From positions 124,001 through 188,000 of the forward strand of contig CAJTDL010000007.1 in the NCBI GenBank assembly GCA_910575035.1: DNA of 64,000 bases, written 5' to 3'. Each line of letters starts with the position of its first letter. Position 1 is the first letter of the stretch. Made by a program: the position numbers and the translations under genes. Below are positions 58,134 through 64,000 of the stretch, one piece after another. Source of the stretch: Lachnospiraceae bacterium (GTDB lineage: Bacteria; Bacillota; Clostridia; Lachnospirales; Lachnospiraceae). The notes beneath the pieces are model-generated. The model was not told the DNA's origin. It did not search any database and was given only the letters and a program-made list of their open reading frames with translations.

Positions 58134-59027
58134 TTACCCCTTTAAAGTAATCCCAAATTCCCTCATGGCCTTCTTCAGCCTTTCCAAATTATGCCCCTCC
58201 ATCTCACTCAACGGCGCCCGCAGCGGCCCCACATTCCATCCCATCAGGTTCATCCCTGCCTTCACTGGAATTGGGTTCACCTCACAGAACAGCGCCTCTA
58301 CCAACGGAATTGCCTTCAGCTGCATCCGCAGCGCTTCTTCCTGCTCCCCATTTAAATATTTCATCACCATATCATGCGTAAACTTCGGAGCCACATTGGA
58401 AAGTACTGAAATCACCCCAATCCCGCCGCAGGCCAGCAGCGGGATTACCTGCCCATCTTCTCCAGAATACAGGTCAATATCCCCCTGGGTTTGCTCCACC
58501 AGCTTCAGGGTATAAGAAATATCCCCTACTGCATCCTTCATCCCCACAATTAAATCTACATCCCTTACCAAAGCTGCAGCCGTCTCTGGGGCAATCCTGC
58601 ACCCTGTCCTGCCTGGCACATTATACAGCAGTATTGGAATATCCACATTTTTCGCAATCTGTGTATAATGGCTGATCAATCCATTTTGTGTCGCTTTGTT
58701 ATAATAAGGCGTCACCACCAAAAGCCCGTCTGCCCCCACTTCCTGTGCCTGCCTGGATAGCTTGATGGCTGTCTGGGTACAGTTAGACCCTGTCCCTGCG
58801 ATTACTGGAATCCTCTTATTCACAATGGAAACCGCCGCCTTGATCACTTCTAAATGCTCTTCCTCTGTCAGCGTGGACGCTTCACCTGTTGTCCCTGTAA
58901 TAATAATACTATCTGTTTCATTCGCAATCTGATCCTCCAAAATCTCTGCCAGCCTGTCAAAATCCACTTCCAGATTTTCCTTCATAGGCGTAACCAGCGC
59001 AACGCCTGCTCCTTTAAAAATTGCCAT
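58134..59027 (-). CDS. dapA: 4-hydroxy-tetrahydrodipicolinate synthase
   Basis: 297-residue TIM barrel. It condenses pyruvate with aspartate semialdehyde at the branch to lysine and DAP. Motifs: 'GVALVTPMKENLEVDFDRL', 'GTTGEASTLTEEEH', Tyr of the proton relay in 'VVTPYYNKATQNGLISHY', Schiff-base Lys in 'IVGMKDAVGD', and 'YSGEDGQVIPLLACGGIGVI'. AAGGAGG precedes the ATG at 59027. A lysine riboswitch with terminator lies directly upstream (59122-59355), so transcription should fall when lysine is plentiful. Confidence 0.98.
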   Translation of the reverse strand: MAIFKGAGVALVTPMKENLEVDFDRLAEILEDQIANETDSIIITGTTGEASTLTEEEHLEVIKAAVSIVNKRIPVIAGTGSNCTQTAIKLSRQAQEVGADGLLVVTPYYNKATQNGLISHYTQIAKNVDIPILLYNVPGRTGCRIAPETAAALVRDVDLIVGMKDAVGDISYTLKLVEQTQGDIDLYSGEDGQVIPLLACGGIGVISVLSNVAPKFTHDMVMKYLNGEQEEALRMQLKAIPLVEALFCEVNPIPVKAGMNLMGWNVGPLRAPLSEMEGHNLERLKKAMREFGITLKG

Positions 59028-59121
59028 ACTGTTTCCTCCTTTTCCATATCAAACATCCTGAATACCATATCAGAAACCCTTCCCTTACAAAAAATGGCCA
59101 AGCACTTTCCCGTAAGATAAA

Positions 59122-59144
59122 AAGCCGGCTAGATCAGCCGGCTT
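59122..59144 (-). terminator. Riboswitch terminator hairpin before dapA
   Basis: AAGCCGGCT-AGATC-AGCCGGCTT, 9-bp perfect stem. On the minus strand it is followed by TTTTTAT. It is the expression platform of the lysine riboswitch. Confidence 0.9.
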
Positions 59145-59191
59145 AAGATTTCCATATTCGCAAAAATTCCTCTTCTGCTCTGCAAACCTCT

Positions 59192-59355
59192 GATAGCGCC
59201 CCATCTATTCCAGATGACAGTCATATAATTCTTCATTATATGCCCAAGAGCCTATTCACAGGAAATGCTGCTCTTTCGGCGTTTTCCCCTTTCAATTACC
59301 GTCCTCTGTGCCTGCCACATCCGATAAGCTACTCATGAATCACGCAACCTCTATC
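59192..59355 (-). promoter_or_regulatory. Lysine riboswitch (L-box) aptamer controlling dapA
   Basis: On the minus strand the 5' end GATAGAGGTTGCG pairs with GGGGCGCTATC at the 3' end. Between them are the conserved blocks ATGAGTA, GAAAGGGG, CGCCGAAAGAGC with GCTCTTGGGC, and GACTGTCATCTGG...AGATGGGG. These are the L-box core. The aptamer spans about 164 nt and is followed by a terminator, so lysine binding should stop transcription before dapA. Directly upstream is a good sigma-A promoter. Confidence 0.93.
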
Positions 59356-59378
59356 AAATCATATTTTCCAATACTGTT

Positions 59379-59407
59379 AATATAGCATCTTCCCCCAGCA
59401 AAGTCAA
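59379..59407 (-). promoter_or_regulatory. Promoter of the riboswitch-dapA unit
   Basis: Minus strand: -35 TTGACT (59402-59407), 17-bp spacer, -10 TATATT (59379-59384). Transcription would start just before the aptamer. The -35 abuts the stop codon of the upstream gene. Confidence 0.8.
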
Positions 59408-59902
59408 CTACATTATCTGTGATTCTTCATGAATCACATAAATTTTCCCTGCATATGGCTCCAATGCCTCACTCATAACCTTTCCCGTAAAGATGAGCTC
59501 CGTATCCTCTGACCTGGCTTTCATCAGCATTTCCAAGTCCTCCTGGCTTACCAGTCCATGGTTTAAAAGGCTTAAGAAATCATCCAGCACCAACAGGCTG
59601 CACTCTCCTGTCACTAAGACCTTCTTGGCAAAATTAAACCCATTGCGGATGTTCATGCCTTCCTCCTGCCGCTCCTCTTCTGACAGCTCCGCAAAGCTCC
59701 TGCCCAGCCTTGTAAAGCTGAATACCTTCATCTCTGGCTCCAGCCTCCGCAGAAATTCCATCTCCTGGCTTTTCTTCCCTTTGAGGAATTGGATAATGAT
59801 TACATTTTCCCCCCGGCTTGCAGACTGTACTGCATATCCAAGCGCTGCCGCTGTCTTTCCTTTCCCTTCACCGCAATAAACAGTAACTTTTTGCTCATAC
59901 AT
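59408..59902 (-). CDS. Cob(I)yrinic acid a,c-diamide adenosyltransferase (BtuR/CobO type)
   Basis: 164-residue P-loop protein. Walker A 'YCGEGKGKTAAALGYAVQ', Walker B-like 'LLVLDDFLSLL', and the CobA/BtuR features 'IIIQFLKGKKSQEMEFL' and 'ITGE/TGKV' near the end. It transfers the adenosyl group of ATP to corrinoids. Slightly short for the family (about 170-200). GAAAGGAA precedes the ATG. It stands alone; no other cobalamin genes are present. A P-loop protein of related but different role is the alternative. Confidence 0.85.
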   Translation of the reverse strand: MYEQKVTVYCGEGKGKTAAALGYAVQSASRGENVIIIQFLKGKKSQEMEFLRRLEPEMKVFSFTRLGRSFAELSEEERQEEGMNIRNGFNFAKKVLVTGECSLLVLDDFLSLLNHGLVSQEDLEMLMKARSEDTELIFTGKVMSEALEPYAGKIYVIHEESQIM

Positions 59903-60056
59903 GCTATTTTCCTTTCTTCACTCAAGCCCTTTTCTAAAATACCACAAACTACCAGAAAATGCAAATTTTTCTTGGGTATTTTGCAGCCCTTGATGGCAAA
60001 ACCGTGGCGTGAAGAAAAGCACTGCCATCCACATCCCCTATCGCTAAAAGTGCCAA

Positions 60057-60683
60057 TTACTCCAAATACTCAATCTTGCTGACAGACACCTCGTAGGCAA
60101 CCCTGTGCTCTACCTCTGTCTCTGAAAGTTTTTTCACGTATTCCCTGCTCTGGATCCTGCCATAAACCTGCACATGCCCGCCAATCTCAAACCCTGAGGC
60201 ATACCTGGCATTCCGCCCCCAGCATATGCATGGTATGTAATCTGATTTCCCATAAGAGCGGTTAACTGCAATCAATAAATCCGCAATCTCTCTTCCCAGG
60301 GGCGTCTTGCGGTATATCGGCTCTTTGCAGATATAACCATCCAGGAAAATCTGATTGCTCTTATCCCCCTCGGGAACTTCATCTACAAATTCCAGTTCTC
60401 TCACAAATACAGAAAGCACCAGGCGATTGCGCTTTTCCTCATGCCTGTTGTAGGAACGGAATTGCCCTTCTACCCGGATATAACGGCCGATGCAGTTCTG
60501 CTGCGTGTCAATCAGCCGTTCCGAAACCATCATAGGAATCGTGTCCGCAAAATTACTGAGCCTGTTGACAGACACCTCTACCATGTAGAACCCTTCCCCA
60601 AAAACTTCGTGACTGTACTGAAATTCTGAAACGACCTCTCCTGTAATTGTAACTTGATTGTTTTCAAATATTTTATCTGCCAT
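60057..60683 (-). CDS. Single-stranded DNA-binding protein-like, two tandem OB folds
   Basis: 208 residues from the ATG at 60683 (MADKIFENNQVTITGEVVSE) behind AAAGGGG. Residues about 10-105 form one OB fold ('GRYIRVEGQFRSYNRHEEKR'), and about 112-205 form a second with typical SSB features ('LDGYICKEPIYRKTPLGRE', 'FEIGGHVQVYGRIQSREY'). Standard SSB has one OB fold and an acidic C-terminal tail; here a tail is absent. Clostridial SSB-like proteins of this size are known but their role is uncertain. It lies in opposite direction to the cyclophilin gene. Confidence 0.8.
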   Translation of the reverse strand: MADKIFENNQVTITGEVVSEFQYSHEVFGEGFYMVEVSVNRLSNFADTIPMMVSERLIDTQQNCIGRYIRVEGQFRSYNRHEEKRNRLVLSVFVRELEFVDEVPEGDKSNQIFLDGYICKEPIYRKTPLGREIADLLIAVNRSYGKSDYIPCICWGRNARYASGFEIGGHVQVYGRIQSREYVKKLSETEVEHRVAYEVSVSKIEYLE

Positions 60684-60963
60684 GAATGTTAGTCCCCTTT
60701 CGTATATCGACGGCACATCGATGAAGTGTAAATTTTTCTTAAAGGATACTACCAGATATTTGCAAATTTTCTCAATTTCTGTCGACAGCATCCCTCTTTA
60801 CTAATATAATTGATTTTGCACCTATTTTCAAACCCATTTTTCAGTATTGGCCATGAATTATAAATTTACATACCAAATATTACTTTACGAAATTTGAAAT
60901 CTACGTTAAACTATAACATGCTTACTAAAATAAACAGTGCATTGCACAGAAACGGAGGAACTT

Positions 60964-61488
60964 ATGGCACAAAATCCAATTGTAACCATTGAAATGGAAA
61001 ACGGCGGCATAATCAAAGCAGAGCTCTATCCGCAAACCGCCCCAAACACAGTCAGCAATTTTATCAGCCTAATCTGCAAAGGCTACTATGACGGGCTTTG
61101 CTTCCATCGGGTGATTCCAGGATTTATGATCCAGGGAGGGTGCCCAAAAGGAACTGGAACCGGCGGGCCTGGCTACAGTATCCGGGGGGAATTTTCCCAA
61201 AACGGCGTTCCGAATGACCTGAAGCATAGTGCAGGAGTCCTCTCTATGGCGCGCACCATGGATCCAGACTCTGCGGGATCCCAATTCTTTATCATGCACC
61301 AGAACGCGCCTCATCTGGATGGGGCTTATGCGGCCTTTGGGAAGGTGGCCGAAGGAATGGAGGTTGTCAATCAGATTGCGCAGACACCTACGGACTATTC
61401 CGACCGGCCAATGGAAGCACAGGTTATGAAAAAGGTTACAGTAGAAACCTTTGGCGAGGAGTACCCAGAGCCTGAAAAGCTGCAGTAA
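60964..61488 (+). CDS. Cyclophilin-type peptidyl-prolyl cis-trans isomerase
   Basis: 174 residues from the ATG at 60964 (MAQNPIVTIEMENGGIIKAE), GGAGG 5 bp upstream. The cyclophilin core has 'FHRVIPGFMIQGGCPKGTG', 'GVLSMARTMDPDSAGSQFFI' and 'DGAYAAFGKVAEGMEVVNQI'. It speeds proline isomerisation during folding. Cytoplasmic, no signal peptide. It converges on the MinD-like gene with about 205 bp between, containing an inverted repeat. Confidence 0.96.
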   Translation: MAQNPIVTIEMENGGIIKAELYPQTAPNTVSNFISLICKGYYDGLCFHRVIPGFMIQGGCPKGTGTGGPGYSIRGEFSQNGVPNDLKHSAGVLSMARTMDPDSAGSQFFIMHQNAPHLDGAYAAFGKVAEGMEVVNQIAQTPTDYSDRPMEAQVMKKVTVETFGEEYPEPEKLQ

Positions 61489-61558
61489 CCAAATGGCTGC
61501 GGATACCTACAGGGAACTCAGGCACGGCAAGCACCATTTCTAACGTTTTGGACCCAAA

Positions 61559-61669
61559 GGCAGCTGCACGCGGGTATTGCTCCTGAATGGCCAGCCCAAC
61601 GCCCCAGCATACGGATCGCCTAACCTGGCAAATACGCAGGAAAGCCTTCGCTGGCAACTTGCAGCTGCC
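61559..61669. repeat. Inverted repeat between convergent genes
   Basis: GGCAGCTGCA (61559-61568) pairs with TGCAGCTGCC (61660-61669); an inner GCCAGC/GCTGGC pair is also present. It lies in the spacer between the cyclophilin and MinD-like genes. No U-tract is seen, so a terminator is not evident. Confidence 0.4.
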
Positions 61670-61692
61670 GTTTTGGGATATAGGAGGGGGCG

Positions 61693-62556
61693 TCATTCCA
61701 GGACGCCTGCCCGTTTTAGGATTAAACGGGTAGTTCTTGTAATCTCCTGCTCAAAGTCTATGTTTTTACCTCTCAAACGATGGCCTATGTACTTTTTTAT
61801 GCCAATGCCCATCATACCCGCTGTGCTGGCGGCCTGCATTTGCGGATTGTATGGGACAGCGCCGAGCATAGCCTCGTCCATGCGGTAAAGGCGCTGCAGG
61901 TTGGCTCTGTTATATAGCTCATCCTTGAAATAATTTCCTACCAGGAAAAAAGTTTTTCCACGGAATATAGGCGGGGTTCTGTAATAATCTCCGATTAATT
62001 CTGCCTCCTGATCCATATTTAGGACGCATAAATCTGCCTCTTGGAGGATGTTTCGGGTGAAGTCGTCTTTTCTGGTTCCACAGTCTATCAATACTGCGTC
62101 AAAGGTTTGTTCCATCATCGCCACAATCCGATTCATCTGTGCAAACAGACGGTCTTTGTACCACCATTTATATTCCTGGCGTTGGCTGCTTGGCATGCAG
62201 TAAAGCTTTTCCTCTATGACTGGATGCATGTTTGCCCTGAGCAGCCGCTCTTCTAAATCTCCCTCCTGTTCTTTGCGCAATAAGCAATCCAGGCCTTTAT
62301 CTGAAAAATATTCCTGTTGCTCTGCTGCTATTAAGAAATCCGCCGGCTCCAAATTAGCCTGGCTGCTCCGGCGCATTATGGTATTACCATTGCTCTGCCT
62401 TTTTTTCTGAAAATTCTTTTCCAGATCCCCATCGCAGTACCCACTTGAAACAACCCCTATAGATATAGGATACACCAATGCTGCTGTACAGGCAATAGCT
62501 GCCATATTAAAAGTTGTGCCCACTTTTTCCTGCTCACTCCAAAATGCTATTTTCAT
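61693..62556 (-). CDS. MinD/ParA-like P-loop ATPase, orphan
   Basis: 287 residues from the ATG at 62556 (MKIAFWSEQEKVGTTFNMAA) behind AAGGAG. The N-terminal loop 'SEQEKVGTTFNMAAIA' resembles a deviant Walker A of the MinD/ParA/CpaE group; 'DAVLIDCGTRKDD' is the Walker B strand and 'DLCVLNMDQEAELI' a later strand. The usual signature Lys in the P-loop is at the expected place (EKVGTT). It lacks ParB or tad-pilus neighbours. Its role is unknown; polar positioning or septum placement are family functions, not shown here. Confidence 0.7.
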   Translation of the reverse strand: MKIAFWSEQEKVGTTFNMAAIACTAALVYPISIGVVSSGYCDGDLEKNFQKKRQSNGNTIMRRSSQANLEPADFLIAAEQQEYFSDKGLDCLLRKEQEGDLEERLLRANMHPVIEEKLYCMPSSQRQEYKWWYKDRLFAQMNRIVAMMEQTFDAVLIDCGTRKDDFTRNILQEADLCVLNMDQEAELIGDYYRTPPIFRGKTFFLVGNYFKDELYNRANLQRLYRMDEAMLGAVPYNPQMQAASTAGMMGIGIKKYIGHRLRGKNIDFEQEITRTTRLILKRAGVLE

Positions 62557-62940
62557 CTTATCTCTCCTTCGTGTTGTGAGAGATACATTCATCAGGTATT
62601 GCATGGGAAACGAATGTTGTAATTTTATATTTTGGGATCAAATGCACAGATTTCGTGCTGACATTGTAAAAGAATATCCATCTTGCTCTGACCCACTGCC
62701 CTTTCAAAAAGGCGAAACAAAGGATATGCATATCTTATCGGATTCAAGCACAAATGTAAATGGCATTTGCCTAATTTATAAAAATTTAAGATTTATTAAT
62801 AGAAACAGATTCACTGATTGATTTCAGGACACAATATTAGATAGCGATTCCCATGGGAATCTGCCATCCGCTGCTGTCTCCTGAAATCTGTTTTTTCCAT
62901 TTTTCCTGCATTTTACGCAGAAGGCCTGCTCCCCTTCGCC
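62557..62940. other. Spacer with nested palindromes, no gene
   Basis: GATTTCAGGA (62820-62829) pairs with TCCTGAAATC (62879-62888) and encloses the perfect 16-bp palindrome GATTCCCATGGGAATC (62846-62861). No gene is visible in these 384 bp. The structure lies after the amidase stop codon. Confidence 0.5.
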
Positions 62941-63699
62941 TTAAATTTTTACCACCAATGTGTCATACCCATCCTGGCGCAGCTGCGCCTGCAGGCTGGC
63001 TGCCTCCTCCAGTGTCGCCTCATTCCCCACCACAACAGCGTAATATGGATCCTCCCAGCGCACCTGTGCAAAATAACCCATGTCTTCCAGCTGCTCCTCC
63101 AAATACCTGGCATTGGATTCGTAACGGAACAGCCCCACCTGTACCCCATATCCATTTCCTGCGTTCCCCAGGGGCAACGCATTTTCCACCCCCTGCACAA
63201 TGGCATCCACCATTTCATCAAAACGTTGGTCGAACATCTGGTTATCCATATCATTGTTAATAAAGCCAAGCTCCATCAATACAGCTGGCATCTGTGTCCT
63301 GCGGAGCACCACAAGCCCTGGGCGCTCATCCACACCCAAATCCTTAAATCCAAATTTCACCAGTTCATCATTGATAGATTCCCCCAACCTTGCCGCCTCT
63401 GTATTAGCCTCATAGACCAACGCCTGGGTTCCATTGTAAGTATTGGGGTTCACTCCGGAATTTCGATGGAATGAAATAAAATAATCTGCCCCGGAGCGGT
63501 TGGCAATCTGCGCCTTTTCCAAAGGTGAGTCATACCTGTCCGTAGTTCTCGTATACAGCACATTATACCCTGCATCTTCCAGCCGCTGCCCTACCGCAAG
63601 GGTTACCAGCAGCGTGTCATCTTTCTCCCGCCTTCCCCGAAAAGAAGCTCCATTGTCATACCCTCCGTGGCCTGCATCCAGTATAATCGTAATAGCCAT
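62941..63699 (-). CDS. N-acetylmuramoyl-L-alanine amidase with SPOR domain
   Basis: 252 residues from the ATG at 63699 (MAITIILDAGHGGYDNGASF), GGAGG upstream. Amidase-3 zinc ligands are His in 'LDAGHGGYD', Glu in 'LEKAQIANRSGAD' region and His in 'YFISFHRNSGVNPN'; 'VLMELGFINNDMDN' holds the catalytic Glu. C-terminal about 75 residues form a SPOR domain ('GYGVQVGLFRYESNARYLEE', 'YAVVVGNEATLEEA'), which binds denuded glycan at septa. It cuts stem peptides from peptidoglycan. No signal peptide is visible, as in some phage-type or CwlD-like amidases. Confidence 0.92.
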   Translation of the reverse strand: MAITIILDAGHGGYDNGASFRGRREKDDTLLVTLAVGQRLEDAGYNVLYTRTTDRYDSPLEKAQIANRSGADYFISFHRNSGVNPNTYNGTQALVYEANTEAARLGESINDELVKFGFKDLGVDERPGLVVLRRTQMPAVLMELGFINNDMDNQMFDQRFDEMVDAIVQGVENALPLGNAGNGYGVQVGLFRYESNARYLEEQLEDMGYFAQVRWEDPYYAVVVGNEATLEEAASLQAQLRQDGYDTLVVKI

Positions 63700-63753
63700 G
63701 GTTCCTCCATGCTTTTTTCTATTATAGTATGTAAAATAAGCATAAAGTTTCCA

Positions 63754-63782
63754 TTGACAAATCACCCTTCTGCGTTTATATT
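63754..63782 (+). promoter_or_regulatory. Promoter of fabH
   Basis: -35 TTGACA (63754-63759), 17-bp spacer, -10 TATATT (63777-63782): a near-ideal sigma-A promoter 51 bp before the fabH start codon. Confidence 0.85.
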
Positions 63783-63796
63783 AAACATGTAATTAT

Positions 63797-63809
63797 TTTG
63801 ATTATCAAA
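63797..63809 (+). promoter_or_regulatory. FabT-like operator before fabH
   Basis: TTTGATTATCAAA is a perfect palindrome around one base, matching the FabT consensus of streptococcal fab genes (TTTGATNATCAAA). It lies 15 bp after the -10 box, so a bound repressor would block initiation or early elongation. A FabT-like regulator would sit near here in the fab operon outside the window. Confidence 0.65.
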
Positions 63810-63833
63810 CCATCAAGGATAGGATCTTAAAAT

Positions 63834-64000
63834 ATGAGAGCTAAAATTATTGGAACCGGAAGCTGCCTTCCGGATAAAATTGTAACAAATGATTCCCTTT
63901 CTGCCATTGTTGATACCAGCGACGAGTGGATCCAAAGCCGTACCGGCATTCAGGAACGCCATCTGGTATCCTCTGAAACAGAGACTACCCTGTCCATGGC
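63834..64000 (+). CDS. fabH: Beta-ketoacyl-ACP synthase III, N-terminal part (cut by window edge)
   Basis: The ATG at 63834 is preceded by AAGGATAGGAT. The first 55 residues read [20 protein letters not shown] and continue '[18 protein letters not shown]', the classic FabH opening with the conserved Asp-Glu-Trp and the 'RTGI..R' CoA-binding arch. FabH starts fatty acid synthesis by condensing acetyl-CoA with malonyl-ACP. The catalytic Cys, His and Asn lie beyond the edge. Its promoter and an operator are directly upstream. Confidence 0.93.
   Translation, partial: MRAKIIGTGSCLPDKIVTNDSLSAIVDTSDEWIQSRTGIQERHLVSSETETTLSM

Noticed and set aside
61436-61696. 86-residue minus-strand frame after the cyclophilin gene
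   Set aside because: It crosses into the cyclophilin gene on the other strand and has no start signal.

Overview
The window reads as a chromosomal segment of a Gram-positive anaerobe of the Lachnospiraceae (class Clostridia). The evidence is the gene content: a SCIFF peptide with its radical-SAM maturase, a SecD-SecF fusion, class III fructose-1,6-bisphosphatase, the UPF0210/UPF0237 pair, indolepyruvate:ferredoxin oxidoreductase, a lysine riboswitch and strong AGGAGG-type ribosome binding sites. I cannot fix the genus from the sequence alone. Most genes lie on the minus strand. I saw no rRNA, tRNA, CRISPR array or intact transposase.

Layout. 1-5.1 kb: K+ uptake (trkH, cut by the window edge, and trkA), a DegV protein and a plus-strand two-component system. 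5.2-13.8 kb: rRNA methyltransferase, a second two-component system with a membrane partner, uracil-DNA glycosylase, hisH-hisF and an unknown acidic membrane protein. 13.9-22.9 kb: UPF0210/UPF0237 pair, metallo-beta-lactamase-fold hydrolase, an unusual CoaE-actin-fold fusion and DNA polymerase I. 23-29 kb: repeat-rich spacers, a sodium:solute symporter, an amidohydrolase and iorAB. 29.2-33.1 kb: secDF and the SCIFF pair (the peptide gene is only 46 codons). 33.2-36 kb: an Rpn-type nuclease with a 12-bp microsatellite, and mutY. 36.1-39.5 kb: a VanG-type D-Ala-D-Ser ligase followed by a serine/alanine racemase of VanT type that is split into membrane and racemase genes at a 63-bp tandem repeat. 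39.8-46.1 kb: a PTS locus (EI, HPr, HAD phosphatase, EIIBCA) with a divergent AraC regulator. 46.4-52.6 kb: a 2076-residue secreted beta-galactosidase. 52.8-64 kb: YjbR, MgtC, fbp, dapB, a broken dinD fragment, lysine-riboswitch-controlled dapA, corrinoid adenosyltransferase, an SSB-like protein, cyclophilin, a MinD-like ATPase, a cell-wall amidase and the start of fabH behind a FabT-like operator.

Themes. (1) Cell-wall chemistry: vanG/vanT, dapA, dapB and the SPOR amidase. (2) Peptide modification: scfA/scfB. (3) Sugar uptake and breakdown: the PTS block and the large beta-galactosidase. (4) Unusually many repeats: at least two families of interspersed palindromic elements, a long near-perfect hairpin, and minisatellites of 12, 24-26, 30, 36, 63 and 69 bp, several of them at gene 3' ends or inside reading frames. 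The most interesting items are the VanG-VanT module without VanXY, the CoaE-actin fusion and the repeat families.
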